Counted from the first letter of the stretch, positions 26,078 to 35,030 are shown. The stretch: DNA of 64,000 bases from Corynebacterium efficiens YS-314 (GCF_000011305.1 NC_004369.1:2604001-2668000); one strand, 5' to 3'. Notes: generated by a model from the letters alone, not told the origin. Numbers and translations: made by a program.

Positions 26078-27145
26078 CTACTTTCCGCTGTTCACGATGC
26101 CACGTGCGGCGGCGTTGACGATGAAGGTCAGGAGGAACAGGACCAGACCAGCGGCGATGTAGGCGCCAGCGCGGGTGTCGTCGTTGAATTCCGCTGCGGC
26201 GTTGGCGATGGCGGTGGCGAAGGTGGTGCCACCGTCGAAGAGTGAGAAACGGAAGGCCGAGGAGGGGGAGACAACCATGTACAGCGCCATGGTCTCACCG
26301 AGTGCACGGCCGAGGCCCAGCATGGCTCCGGAGACATAACCCGACAGTCCGAATGGCAGCACGGTCATGCGCACGACCTCCCAGCGGGTGGCACCGAGGG
26401 CGAGTGCCGCCTCAACATGCCCCTTGGGGGTCTGGACGAACACCTCCCGGGCGGTCGCGGCGATGATCGGCAGGATCATGACGGCGAGGACGATACCACC
26501 GGTGAGCATGTTGCGGCCGGTGGCGAAGGCCGGGGAGTTGGAGTAGGTGGTGAACAGGAAGAATCCGCCGGCCCAGCTCTCCAGCCAGATGTAGAAGTTG
26601 CTCAGGGCGGGGCCGAGCACCTGCCAGCCCCAGAGTCCGTAGACGATGGAGGGGACAGCTGCGAGCATGTCCACCGTGTAGCCCAATGGCTTGACCAGAC
26701 GCTTGGGTGCGTAGTTGGAGAGGAAGATGGCGATACCGAGAGCGATCGGCATGGCGATCAGGAGGGCAATCACCGAGATGAGCATGGTGGCTGCCAGAAG
26801 ATTCGGGATACCGAACTCCATTGCCTGGGTATCTGCGGTGTCCCAAGCGCCGGTGTAGGTGAAGAAGCCGATGAGCCCACCAACGTTGTTGTTGAGGGCT
26901 GGGATGGCGCGCCAGATGAGGAACGCACCGATGGCCGCGATAATGACCGTGATGATCGCCGCAGAGGCGGTGGACAGAAACTCGAAGATACGGTCTCCGG
27001 GGCGTTTCACATTCCCGGATTCCTGCGCCGCAATGGGCTTGGGATTCTCAGGCTGTGCAGTGTTGCCGATGGTTGCTACCGGGTGGGTCTGAGCCTGGAT
27101 CGGATCCAGCTCATTCGCCTCGGTGGCTGACTCATTTCGGGCCAT
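26078..27145 (-). CDS. pstC: Phosphate ABC transporter permease PstC
   Basis: An inner-membrane permease, 355 residues. A hydrophilic N-terminal stretch of about 50 residues precedes the first membrane helix (IITVIIAAIGAFLIW). The docking loop is VEAALALGATRWEVVRMTVLPFGLSG. The gap to pstS is 151 nt and holds two strong hairpins, which probably set a lower level for the permeases than for the binding protein. Confidence 0.96.
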   Translation of the reverse strand: MARNESATEANELDPIQAQTHPVATIGNTAQPENPKPIAAQESGNVKRPGDRIFEFLSTASAAIITVIIAAIGAFLIWRAIPALNNNVGGLIGFFTYTGAWDTADTQAMEFGIPNLLAATMLISVIALLIAMPIALGIAIFLSNYAPKRLVKPLGYTVDMLAAVPSIVYGLWGWQVLGPALSNFYIWLESWAGGFFLFTTYSNSPAFATGRNMLTGGIVLAVMILPIIAATAREVFVQTPKGHVEAALALGATRWEVVRMTVLPFGLSGYVSGAMLGLGRALGETMALYMVVSPSSAFRFSLFDGGTTFATAIANAAAEFNDDTRAGAYIAAGLVLFLLTFIVNAAARGIVNSGK

Positions 27146-27194
27146 GATGGGTGTAATTCCTTAACTGACGAATAGTCGCTTCAAACATGCGAGT

Positions 27195-27282
27195 GTTCCC
27201 ACCGGGCACCTTCTCCCAACCTGAAGGTCAGGGGAGGGTGCCCGGGGGAACAGGGTGTGGGGTTACCTCCGGGCAACCCCAC
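27195..27282 (-). promoter_or_regulatory. Tandem hairpins between pstS and pstC
   Basis: Two stem-loops in the 151-nt gap: a long one with arms at about 27195-27217 and 27231-27251, and an 8-bp perfect one (27257-27264 with 27275-27282). Neither is followed by a T run. They resemble the mRNA-stabilizing or attenuating structures found after binding-protein genes in ABC operons. Confidence 0.7.
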
Positions 27283-27296
27283 GGTCGGGGCAGTTG

Positions 27297-28418
27297 TTAC
27301 TGGATTGCCGCGACTGCTTCGACCAGGCGGTCGTAGTGGGTGCCGGTGACCGGGATGTAGCCGAGAGCCTCGAGGTTCTCATCCTGGGAGTCGAGTGCGA
27401 CGGTCAGGAAGTCCTTGATCTGGTCGCGGGTGGTGTCGTCGTAGCCGGCGGAGCAGACGATCTCGTAGGTGGTGAGGATCAGCGGGTAGGAACCTGCATC
27501 GTCCGCGGCGAAGAGTGCCTCGGTGTCAACGACCATGTTGTTGCCCTCGGTGAGGAACTCCAGGTTGTCCAGTGCCACACCGACGGACTCGGCGTTGAGC
27601 TCAACCGGGCCGTTGCCGAAGTCGAGGTTGGCGATGCCCAGGCCCTGCTGCTGTGCGAAGCCAGCCTCAACGTAGGTGATGCCACCCTCGATTGCGGTGA
27701 CCTGGGATGCAACACCGTTGGAGCCGTTGGCGCCCTCACCGACGGTCGCCGGGAAGACCTGGCCGGTGGTCTCCCACAGGTCAGGCTCAGCGGCGGTCAG
27801 GAACTTCTGGAAGTTGTCGGTGGTGCCGGACTCATCGGAGCGGTAGACAACGGAGATGTCGGTGTCGGGGAGGTCAACGCCCTCGTTCTCAGCGGCGATG
27901 GCGTCATCATTCCACTTGGTGATCTCACCCTTGAAGATGTTTGCCACGGTGGCGGTGGACAGGTTCAGGTCCTCCACGCCGGGCAGGTTGTAGGCGATGG
28001 CGACCGGGCCGATAACGAAGGGCAGGTGCCATGCCTCGTTGCCATCGCAACGGTCCATGGCCTCCGCGGCCTGCGCATCATCCATCGGGGAGTCGGAACC
28101 GCCGAAGGCGACCTGGCCACCGACGAAGTTCTTACGTCCGGAGCCTGAGCCGGATGCGGTGTAGGCGAGGGAGGCACCGTCAACAGCCTCGGAGTACTGG
28201 ACGCCGAAGTAGTCCATGGCGGACTGCTGGGAGGAAGCACCCTCGCCGACGAGCTGACCGGAGGTACCGGTCAGTCCCTCAGCGGAGGCCGCTCCGGTGG
28301 TCTCGGCGGTGGTGCCGGTGGTGTCGGTCTCTTCGGAGTCGCCACAGGCAACGAGGGCGAAGGAGCTGACGGCCACGGCGCCAACGAGGGCAGCAGAACG
28401 CTTGAAGATGAGGTTCAC
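27297..28418 (-). CDS. pstS: Phosphate-binding lipoprotein PstS
   Basis: An extracytoplasmic lipid-anchored receptor of the Pst system, 373 residues. The signal sequence ends in the lipobox LVAC with Cys25 as the lipidation site, followed by a Ser/Thr/Glu-rich linker. Phosphate-binding segments include GEGASSQQSAMDYF, YTASGSGSGRKNF and YRSDESGTTDNFQKFL. The start is GTG at 28418 with GAAAGG upstream. A candidate pho box lies about 130 bp upstream. It is first in pstSCAB. Confidence 0.97.
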   Translation of the reverse strand: MNLIFKRSAALVGAVAVSSFALVACGDSEETDTTGTTAETTGAASAEGLTGTSGQLVGEGASSQQSAMDYFGVQYSEAVDGASLAYTASGSGSGRKNFVGGQVAFGGSDSPMDDAQAAEAMDRCDGNEAWHLPFVIGPVAIAYNLPGVEDLNLSTATVANIFKGEITKWNDDAIAAENEGVDLPDTDISVVYRSDESGTTDNFQKFLTAAEPDLWETTGQVFPATVGEGANGSNGVASQVTAIEGGITYVEAGFAQQQGLGIANLDFGNGPVELNAESVGVALDNLEFLTEGNNMVVDTEALFAADDAGSYPLILTTYEIVCSAGYDDTTRDQIKDFLTVALDSQDENLEALGYIPVTGTHYDRLVEAVAAIQ

Positions 28419-28548
28419 AGGGAAGCCTTTCCGGTGTTGTTATACATCGTCAGAGCAACCCCGGACTGTTTCTCTGGGCCAGTTCCGGCCCATGGGTTGC
28501 TCACGGACTAAGAACCTATGGGGCGGAAATGACCAACTAAGGCCGATC

Positions 28549-28567
28549 TGGTTAACGGAGAATGAAC
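28549..28567 (-). promoter_or_regulatory. Candidate PhoR-binding pho box upstream of pstS
   Basis: On the minus strand the sequence reads GTTCATTC, 3 bases, GTTAACCA: two 8-bp direct-repeat units at an 11-bp period. This matches the loose 8+3+8 layout of C. glutamicum PhoR sites and the GTTCACC-type units of Streptomyces PhoP. It lies about 130-150 bp upstream of the pstS start. The cognate regulator phoR is in this window at 57503-58213. Binding is inferred. Confidence 0.55.
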
Positions 28568-28732
28568 TTAAGGATATCTTTAAACGAATTCACTACCTTG
28601 TCAGTTCTCACCGCCCCCAAAACGCGACGCATGTCACTAAATTGGAATAGTTTTGGGGATTTGACCTCCCCCAGCTCCCCCATTTCAGGGGAGGGTCGCG
28701 TCGCTCCCCCACTCTCCTCACACTGTTTTCAC

Positions 28733-29605
28733 CTATTTTTCATAGACAACATGGCGTTCCGCCACGGTGAATCCCAGTTTTTCATAGGCAGCTACCGCGG
28801 AATCATTGTCCGCCTCCACGTAGAGAATGACCCGGCGCGCCCCACCGTTGACCATGTGCCGCAGTCCGAGGCGGACGAGGGGATCGCCGAGCCCCTTCCC
28901 ACGGTAGGCCTCGGCAAGCCCCACCACATAGATCTCCTGCAGTTCATCGGAGTGTTTCTTCACCCAGTGGAATCCGACGAGTTCATCGCCGTCCCAGAGG
29001 AAGAGGACATCGGTTTCCCTGAACCAGGTGGCGCTCTGGGCGCGGGTCAGGCGGTTGCGGTCCCACCCGCCCTGTTCGGGGTGCCAGTGGAAGGCCTCAT
29101 TGTTGGCCTTGAGCCATTTCCCCTCCACCTCATCCCGGGTTCCGGGGGCGGTTTTCAGTGAACTGTTGGTGATCCCCGCGGGATTGTCATACACGGCTGC
29201 CTCGCGCAGGGCGTCCCCTTCGACTGCCATGACGAGGAGTTCACGCGTTTTGTTCAGCCCCAGGGAGGACGCAAGGGCCTGGGCCGGGGGGAGGTCCCCG
29301 TGGGCCCAGACACCGTCGGTGGGGAGGGCGTCGATAAGCTCCCTGCCGATCCCCTGGCGACGGTGCGCCGGGTGGACAGCCAGCTCACTGGTCTCTCCGT
29401 CCGTCGCACCGAGGCCGATGATCCGCCCGTCGACGGACACCGTGTAATGGGTGTGCCCGAGGCCGGGTTCTGCCAGACCGCGCACGAACTGCTCGGAGAG
29501 CGCCTCGACGCCGTCGATGGCCCTGACCTCCTTGAGCATGATCATGGCCTGTTCGCGGAGGTCGCGGTGATTATAGAGGTGGGTGGTGGTGACTTTTGTG
29601 TTCAT
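28733..29605 (-). CDS. mshD: Mycothiol synthase
   Basis: Acetylates Cys-GlcN-inositol with acetyl-CoA, the last step of mycothiol synthesis. 290 residues with two GNAT domains in tandem. The first has SELAVHPAHRRQGIGRELI; the second and active one has IYVVGLAEAYRGKGLGDPLVRLGL and the C-terminal NDSAVAAYEKLGFTVAERHV. The ATG at 29605 is preceded 7 nt upstream by TACGCT and no Shine-Dalgarno, suggesting a leaderless mRNA. It is divergent from the LmeA-like gene across 60 bp. Mycothiol is the actinobacterial thiol, which supports the taxonomic call. Confidence 0.95.
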   Translation of the reverse strand: MNTKVTTTHLYNHRDLREQAMIMLKEVRAIDGVEALSEQFVRGLAEPGLGHTHYTVSVDGRIIGLGATDGETSELAVHPAHRRQGIGRELIDALPTDGVWAHGDLPPAQALASSLGLNKTRELLVMAVEGDALREAAVYDNPAGITNSSLKTAPGTRDEVEGKWLKANNEAFHWHPEQGGWDRNRLTRAQSATWFRETDVLFLWDGDELVGFHWVKKHSDELQEIYVVGLAEAYRGKGLGDPLVRLGLRHMVNGGARRVILYVEADNDSAVAAYEKLGFTVAERHVVYEK

Positions 29606-29665
29606 GGGCCCAAGCGTAGCCATTCACTTCACTCTTTGGTGGGCCTGTGCGGTAAAGATAGAGGG
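29606..29665. promoter_or_regulatory. Divergent leaderless promoters of mshD and the LmeA-like gene
   Basis: The 60-bp gap holds a -10 for each side: TACGCT on the minus strand 7 nt from the mshD ATG, and TAAAGAT on the plus strand about 7 nt from the GTG at 29666. Neither gene has a well-placed Shine-Dalgarno. Confidence 0.5.
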
Positions 29666-30439
29666 GTGCAGAAGCAGGTAGGCAGGACCATCAGGATCAT
29701 CGTCATCATCGTCATCGTGGGTGCGGTGTTCTGGCTTGTTGATTCGGCCATCGCCGCCCGCGCGGAACGCACCATCTCCCGCGCGGTCGCGGAGTCAGCC
29801 GACCTTGAGGTCGAACCTGCCGTCTACGCGGGCAGTGGCCTGTACACACTTGCCCTGGTCACAGGGGAACTCGATCACGTCAGCGTGAACATGTTGGATG
29901 TGCCGGTTCCGGGCATCGGCGTGGTCAATGCCCGCACCGAGGTGCAGGAGGTGGCGGTGTCCCCGGCGCAGGTGTTCTCCGGTGATCTTGAGGGCGCGCG
30001 TGCCGAGACATTCACCCGCACGCTGCGCATGGATGGTGTGGCGCTGGGCTCCCAGCTGGATATGACGGACCTGGACATCGCCCACCCGACGGATATCTCA
30101 CCATCCGGCGGCACCGCCAGCGAGGCCGTGCTCACCGGCACCCCGCCCGGGCATGAGGACCCCGTGAGCGTGGTGGTGACGCTGCGGTTGGTCGGGTCCG
30201 AGTTCCAGATGGTCCCCGTCGAGCTTGTCGACGCCTCCCAGCCCAACCTCACACTCGACGATGTGGAATCAGCGTTCTCCTGGCGCATCGATACCCGCAC
30301 ACTCCCCCTGGCTGACCGCGCCATGGCCGTCTACCTCTCCGGAGGGTCCATCCATTTCCAGTCCCAGGCCCGCAATGTGGAGATCACCATGCGGGAGCTC
30401 TCCCCCCTGGCCGCACCGGAGGCCGACAGCGCAGGCTAG
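29666..30439 (+). CDS. LmeA-like DUF2993 lipid-binding membrane-anchored protein
   Basis: A 257-residue protein with one N-terminal membrane helix (about 7-29, IRIIVIIVIVGAVFWLVDSAI) and an extracytoplasmic DUF2993 domain. This family includes mycobacterial LmeA, which binds phospholipid and is needed for lipomannan mannan elongation. Pattern: repeated V-S-V/V-T-L strands and SGLYTLALVTGELDHVSVNM. The GTG start is chosen because the upstream in-frame region is antisense to mshD. It ends overlapping the convergent lipid-kinase gene by 4 nt (CTAG). A role in corynebacterial lipoglycan assembly is inference from the family. Confidence 0.72.
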   Translation: MQKQVGRTIRIIVIIVIVGAVFWLVDSAIAARAERTISRAVAESADLEVEPAVYAGSGLYTLALVTGELDHVSVNMLDVPVPGIGVVNARTEVQEVAVSPAQVFSGDLEGARAETFTRTLRMDGVALGSQLDMTDLDIAHPTDISPSGGTASEAVLTGTPPGHEDPVSVVVTLRLVGSEFQMVPVELVDASQPNLTLDDVESAFSWRIDTRTLPLADRAMAVYLSGGSIHFQSQARNVEITMRELSPLAAPEADSAG

Positions 30440-31530
30440 GCTCCCCTTGTGCGCACCCGCACCGCGTCGCGGACATAGTGGAAGAGGTGACGGTACCACG
30501 CCATCGTCGGCGGATTCGGATTGACCTCCGGGGCGAACACCTCGAAGGCATCGGCCACCGCATCGAGGTGCACCTCGCGGTACTCACCGACAAATTCGCC
30601 ATCGACCTGGAACCGCTGTTTCCTGCTGCAGGTCAGGGTGAGGTGTTCGACGTTGTCGAACTGGATGGTGCGCCGCGCCACCAGTTTCTCGTACCGTTTC
30701 CCGTGCCCCACCCCGATCAGGTGCATCAGGGCGGCCACACCCCCGAGCCCGTGCACGCTGGTGACACCGAAGATCCCGAGTCCCATGTCGAAGGAGTTGC
30801 GGGGGTTGGTGACCACGGGCAGCGGACCGAAGAAGGTCCACGGGTTGGTGTTGGAGGCAAACAGCATGGGCACATCCACCCGCCGCAGCTGCTCGCCATC
30901 AGCGCTGACGGCCTCGACGGTCATGCGTGGCGGGTCCACCTGGGTGGACAACCACGCACGGGTGCTCAGCAGGAGGTACTGGAATGGTGAGGCGGCGAAC
31001 CCCCGGGACCGGACCCGTTCCATGCGCGCGATCACATCCGCGTCGATGCCGAAGCCGGCGTTCACAGCGAACCAGTGCCCCTCCCGGCCCTTCTCCCTGT
31101 CCCGCCCGTGCTCACTCCAGGTGCCCAGCGAGATGGTGCGCCGCAGATCCCCCCTGATCAGATCGATGAGCATCTCGGCGGCGGCATAGGTGTCAGAGGG
31201 GTAGCCCAGGGCCCGGGCGAACACATTGGCCGACCCGGTGGGCAGGACAGCCATGGCGGGCACCTCACGCCAGTCGGTGATATCCTCCCCGGCGTTGCCG
31301 AGCAGCCCGTTGATCACCTCGTTGACCGTGCCGTCCCCACCGGCGGGGACGATGATATCCGCGTCCGCGCGGGTCATTCCCCTGACCATCTCCTCGGCGT
31401 GCCCGCTGTAATGGGTGAACCGGGTCTCCATGGTGAGCCCGTCAATGGCAAGCAGTTTGGGCACCACGCGGCGGAAGAGCTCGGCGGTCTGGGTGGTGGA
31501 TTGCGGGTTCGCGATCAATAGGAGATGCAC
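30436..31530 (-). CDS. Diacylglycerol-kinase-family lipid kinase
   Basis: 364 residues. The N-terminal catalytic domain (LLLIANPQSTTQTAE...IIVPAGGDGTVNEVINGL) has the GGDGT nucleotide motif and LPTGSANVFARALG, followed by the YegS/DgkB-type beta-sandwich C-terminal domain (RRTIQFDNVEHLTLTC...FQVDGEFVGE). The family phosphorylates diacylglycerol or related lipids; the exact substrate is not evident. The start is taken at the GTG at 31530 (VHLLLIANP). A possible -10 TACCCT lies 8 nt upstream, and much of the longer in-frame extension is antisense to the nitrobindin gene. It is convergent with the LmeA-like gene, and both act on membrane lipids. Confidence 0.88.
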   Translation of the reverse strand: MHLLLIANPQSTTQTAELFRRVVPKLLAIDGLTMETRFTHYSGHAEEMVRGMTRADADIIVPAGGDGTVNEVINGLLGNAGEDITDWREVPAMAVLPTGSANVFARALGYPSDTYAAAEMLIDLIRGDLRRTISLGTWSEHGRDREKGREGHWFAVNAGFGIDADVIARMERVRSRGFAASPFQYLLLSTRAWLSTQVDPPRMTVEAVSADGEQLRRVDVPMLFASNTNPWTFFGPLPVVTNPRNSFDMGLGIFGVTSVHGLGGVAALMHLIGVGHGKRYEKLVARRTIQFDNVEHLTLTCSRKQRFQVDGEFVGEYREVHLDAVADAFEVFAPEVNPNPPTMAWYRHLFHYVRDAVRVRTRGA

Positions 31531-31569
31531 GTTGTCCAAGGGTAGTGGGTAAACGCTAGTCTTGACTCC
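31531..31569. promoter_or_regulatory. Divergent promoter region, lipid kinase/nitrobindin
   Basis: The 39-bp gap has plus-strand TAGTCT ending 7 nt before the nitrobindin ATG and minus-strand TACCCT 8 nt before the lipid-kinase GTG. Both genes lack a Shine-Dalgarno. Confidence 0.5.
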
Positions 31570-32268
31570 ATGAGCGAAAACGAAACCAGCAAGACCGGTG
31601 GCAATGCAGGCGTTCCCGGCTCGGGAGCGGACGCGCCATCCCTGTCCGATTCCCCCGCCATCAGTGGGAATGACGCTGTCAACCTGGCGGCCGAACAGGC
31701 GAAGAACACCGCCCACCGCAACATCCCCACCCTGGATGATCTGCCCATCCCCGAGGACACCGCGAACCTGCGCCTGGGTCCGAACCTGCACGATGGACTG
31801 CTCGCGCTGCTGCCCCTGGTGGGTGTATGGCGCGGTGAGGGCCAGGCTGACACCCCGGAGGGTGGCCAGTACTCCTTCGGTCAACAGATCATCTTCTCCC
31901 ACGATGGGGAGAACTACCTGTCCTTCGAGTCCCGCGTGTGGAGGTTGGACAGTGAGGGCGGCACCGTCGGCCCGGATCAGCGTGAGACCGGGTTCTGGCG
32001 CATCAACCTCCAGGACGAGATCGAATTCGTGTGCGCCCACGCCAGTGGTGTCGTGGAGATCTACTACGGCCAGCCCATCAACGAACGCGCCTGGGAACTG
32101 GAGTCCGCGTCCACCATGGTCACCGCCACCGGCCCCGTCACCCTTGGCCCGGGCAAGCGCCTCTACGGTCTGCTGCCCACCAATGAACTCGGCTGGGTGG
32201 ATGAGCGGCTGGTGGACAAGGAACTGAAGCCACGCATGTCCGCGCAGCTGCACCGCATCATCGGGTAG
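31570..32268 (+). CDS. Nitrobindin-family heme-binding beta-barrel protein
   Basis: 232 residues. An acidic, low-complexity N-terminal extension of about 70 residues precedes a FABP-like ten-strand barrel with the signature GVWRGEGQ and, at the C-terminus, the proximal-histidine region RMSAQLHRIIG. Nitrobindins bind ferric heme and can isomerize peroxynitrite or bind NO. The N-terminal extension is Asn/Ala/Asp-rich and probably disordered. The gene is leaderless, with TAGTCT 7 nt before the ATG. It ends 1 nt from the convergent aminotransferase gene. Confidence 0.85.
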   Translation: MSENETSKTGGNAGVPGSGADAPSLSDSPAISGNDAVNLAAEQAKNTAHRNIPTLDDLPIPEDTANLRLGPNLHDGLLALLPLVGVWRGEGQADTPEGGQYSFGQQIIFSHDGENYLSFESRVWRLDSEGGTVGPDQRETGFWRINLQDEIEFVCAHASGVVEIYYGQPINERAWELESASTMVTATGPVTLGPGKRLYGLLPTNELGWVDERLVDKELKPRMSAQLHRIIG

Positions 32269-32269
32269 A

Positions 32270-33217
32270 TCACCCCAGTGCCCCGGTGATCAGCTCCTTG
32301 ATCGCCACCTCATTGGACGGGCGGGGCATCTTGTGCCCGTCCAGGCGGGTGACACGGGCCGCGATCCTCACAGAGGAGACCAGCCAGACGCTGTCCGCCC
32401 CCAGCAGGTCATCGACGGTGAGGTCCTTCTTGGTCTTGCACCGCCAGCCCAGGGTGGCGGCATGCTCGAACAGGGCCGCCTGGGTGGTGCCCGGGAGGAT
32501 GTCCCCGCCGGGGGCCGGGGTGCGCAGTTTATCCCCCTTGACACTGACCACCGTGGAGGTCGCGCCCTCCAGCACCCGGTCCCCTTCCGTGAAGATGACA
32601 TCGTCGTAGCCGTGGGCCCGGGCCCACCGCACCGCCGCCATGTTCGCCGCATAGCTCAGCGTCTTGGCCCCCACGGTCAGCCACGGCGCCGGGGTGTCCT
32701 CCACCCCGTCAACATCACCACGGGTGACATCCCGGACCCCGGGGAGTCGGGTGTCGATGGTGTATCCACGTGGGCTGGTCATCACCTCCACTCCCCGCTC
32801 ACGTTCCCTGAGTTTCTCGCGCGACACCGCCTGCACCGTCACCCAGCCGGAGGCCAGGCCGGTGCTCGCCCGACCCCGGCTCAGCGTCCAGGTGCAGGAC
32901 GCATCCCCCGCGCCGGGGTGCTCATACCAGGATTCTATGGCCATCCGGGTTGCCTTCACCCATGAGTCCATCACGGGGGCGGGCAGTCCCAGCAGTGCGG
33001 CGGAGGCCTTGAAACGTTCCGCGTGACGGTCGAGGTTACAGGCCCGCCCCTCCCGGATGAGGATGGTCTCGAAGATGCCATCCCCGCGGGTGACGGCAGC
33101 ATCATCCCAGAACACCATGGGCAGGTTCGGGTTCTGTTGACGGATTGATCCACCGTAGGGTTCGACGATCATGATCACGGGGGTGGGTTCGGGCATTCGA
33201 CTGGGTACAGACACCAT
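32270..33217 (-). CDS. Class IV aminotransferase, aminodeoxychorismate lyase-like
   Basis: A fold-type IV PLP enzyme of 315 residues. It has VTRGDGIFETILIREG at the N-terminus, the PLP lysine in TVGAKTLSYAANM, EGDRVLEGATSTVVSV and PGTTQAALFEHA. The PabC-like layout suggests 4-amino-4-deoxychorismate lyase (p-aminobenzoate for folate); D-amino acid or branched-chain aminotransferase are less likely by length. It is divergent from the folate-dependent YgfZ-like gene, which fits a folate role. The start at 33217 lies 8 nt after CATAAT; MPEPTPV, 7 codons on, is an alternative. Confidence 0.78.
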   Translation of the reverse strand: MVSVPSRMPEPTPVIMIVEPYGGSIRQQNPNLPMVFWDDAAVTRGDGIFETILIREGRACNLDRHAERFKASAALLGLPAPVMDSWVKATRMAIESWYEHPGAGDASCTWTLSRGRASTGLASGWVTVQAVSREKLRERERGVEVMTSPRGYTIDTRLPGVRDVTRGDVDGVEDTPAPWLTVGAKTLSYAANMAAVRWARAHGYDDVIFTEGDRVLEGATSTVVSVKGDKLRTPAPGGDILPGTTQAALFEHAATLGWRCKTKKDLTVDDLLGADSVWLVSSVRIAARVTRLDGHKMPRPSNEVAIKELITGALG

Positions 33218-33323
33218 AATCGCTGATTATGCCTGTTTCCGGGAGGTTCCGCCCACCGGTTGTAACCATTGGCCGGTTTCGCTGACTACCCTTCGAGGGC
33301 AGTTTCCGCGTACAGTCGAGTTT

Positions 33324-34436
33324 GTGGCTAACGAACTCTCCGAGGTCGCGAACGACACCAACCGTGATCAGACTGATCCGCAGCGTTACATCTCCCCCCT
33401 GCTGGGTAGGGATGGGGCGGCGGAAGCACAGGATGACGCCGCTGTGGCGGGTACGGAAGGTGTCGCGTGGCATTATGGTTCCCCGCTCGTCGAACAACGC
33501 ATCTTCGAAACCGGAACCGGTCTGGTTGACCGTTCCAACCGCAAGGTGATCCGAGTCGATGGACCTGATGCCCCCGCGTTCCTCAACAATATTCTGTCCC
33601 AGAAGGTCGATGCCGCGGAGGATGGTTTCACCGCCCGCGCACTTGATCTGGATGCGCAGGGTCGTATCCAACACACCATGATGGTCACCGTCGCAGACGG
33701 GGTCTTCTACCTCGACACCTCCGCGACGGAATTCGATTCCCTCATCGCCTATCTCCGGAAGATGATCTTCTGGTCCGAGGTCACCGTCGAGGAGGCGGAC
33801 CTGGCGATCATCACACTGATCGGCCGGGAGATCCCCCTCCCGGAGGTGACCTTCCGGCGCACCGTCGACTGGAACGGCCCAAAGCGTGTCGACGTCGCCG
33901 TGCCCCGCGCGTCCTTCGAATCGGGCGTCGACAAGCTCCTGGACGCCGGCGCCGAGCTCACCGGCCTGATGGCCTACTGGGCAGAGCGTGTCAAGGCCCT
34001 GGAGCCGGAGACCCCCGACCTGGACGCCAAGACCATCCCCCATGAGATCCCCCACTGGATCGGCCGTGATGAGCACCTGGGGGCCGTCCATCTGACCAAG
34101 GGGTGCTACCGCGGGCAGGAAACCGTCGCGCGCGTGGACAACCTCGGTCGTTCCCCACGGGTGATGGTTCTGCTCCACCTGGATGGTTCCGCCCCCGTCG
34201 CTCCGGTCACCGGTGCGGAGATCACGTCCGGCACCCGCACGGTGGGTCGGCTGGGCACGGTGATCCATGACTGCGATCTCGGCCCCATCGCCCTCGGACT
34301 GGTCAAGCGCAGCGCCCTGGATGCCGATCTCACCATCGGTGACGTGGCGGTCACGGTGGATCCGGATTCCCTCCCCGTCGACGATGGTGAGCAGCGTGGG
34401 CGTGCAGCCGTGAACAGGCTCCGCGGCAGGGAATAA
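33324..34436 (+). CDS. YgfZ/GcvT-like tetrahydrofolate-dependent Fe-S protein
   Basis: 370 residues of the GcvT-fold family that supports assembly or repair of certain Fe-S enzymes. The YgfZ signature KGCYRGQE is at residues 259-266 with the conserved Cys261, and the family motif LDAQGRI is at about 110-115. The GTG at 33324 is placed 7 nt after TACAGT with no Shine-Dalgarno, so it appears leaderless. The longer in-frame stretch from 33171 overlaps the divergent gene's start and is rejected. An N-terminal acidic segment of about 45 residues precedes the fold. Confidence 0.88.
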   Translation: MANELSEVANDTNRDQTDPQRYISPLLGRDGAAEAQDDAAVAGTEGVAWHYGSPLVEQRIFETGTGLVDRSNRKVIRVDGPDAPAFLNNILSQKVDAAEDGFTARALDLDAQGRIQHTMMVTVADGVFYLDTSATEFDSLIAYLRKMIFWSEVTVEEADLAIITLIGREIPLPEVTFRRTVDWNGPKRVDVAVPRASFESGVDKLLDAGAELTGLMAYWAERVKALEPETPDLDAKTIPHEIPHWIGRDEHLGAVHLTKGCYRGQETVARVDNLGRSPRVMVLLHLDGSAPVAPVTGAEITSGTRTVGRLGTVIHDCDLGPIALGLVKRSALDADLTIGDVAVTVDPDSLPVDDGEQRGRAAVNRLRGRE

Positions 34437-34474
34437 CCGGGCAGGTGCAACCACGGCGATAACCGCCTTTGAAA

Positions 34475-34504
34475 AGGCGACTTTCATGATGACGAAAGTC
34501 GCCT
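34475..34504 (+). terminator. Hairpin after the YgfZ-like gene
   Basis: An 11-bp perfect stem (34475-34485 with 34494-34504) with an 8-nt loop 38 nt after the stop. The T tract is short (ACTTTGG). The rest of the 234-bp gap up to 34670 holds the presumed promoter of the DUF3073 gene; nothing else was seen. Confidence 0.7.
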
Positions 34505-34670
34505 ACTTTGGCGTTCCCACCCCACATTGATGCAGGTCATGGCCATGTTGCAGAAATTTCCGCGTCAACAGGCTATTGTGTCTATCAGGAATACAGTTAA
34601 TACATCTTGAAAAGCCCATGGGGCGTCCACATTCCCAGGGACGTTCCGCTCACTCCAAGGGGGTCAGGCA

Positions 34671-34883
34671 ATGGGTCGCGGTCGCGCGAAGGCAAAACAG
34701 ACCAAGGTTGCTCGCCAGTTGAAGTACAGCTCTCCAGAAATGGATCTTGATCAACTGCAGCGGGAGCTGGCACAAGCTCCCCGGCGTTCCTACTCCGATG
34801 CCCCTGGTGATGAGGACCAGTACGCAGCTTATGCAAACTGGGATGAGGAAGATGACCAGTACCGTGCCTACGGCACGCGCTGA
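34671..34883 (+). CDS. DUF3073 protein, small acidic/basic actinobacterial conserved protein
   Basis: 70 residues: a basic start (MGRGRAKAKQTKVARQLKY), a central amphipathic stretch (MDLDQLQRELAQ), and an acidic Tyr-rich tail (DEDQYAAYANWDEEDDQYRAYG). This is the DUF3073 family, widespread in Actinobacteria beside purM/purF and of unknown function. AAGGGGG lies about 8 nt before the ATG. The charge split suggests a nucleic-acid-binding N-terminus, which is inference only. Confidence 0.88.
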   Translation: MGRGRAKAKQTKVARQLKYSSPEMDLDQLQRELAQAPRRSYSDAPGDEDQYAAYANWDEEDDQYRAYGTR

Positions 34884-35030
34884 CCTTTTCATCTGCTGAT
34901 CAGTCCGGCCACCGGCACACATGTCGGTAGCCAATTGATCGACTCATCATTTCATCATCTGGTGGCTTGTGGCCGTTTCAGGGTGTTGCGACACCAGTGA
35001 AAGCGGTCTTCTCCCATTCACCACTACCGC

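Noticed and set aside
33102..34487. 461-codon minus-strand ORF opposite the YgfZ-like gene
   Set aside because: It starts inside a terminator hairpin and lacks a fold; the YgfZ signature KGCYRGQE lies on the plus strand.
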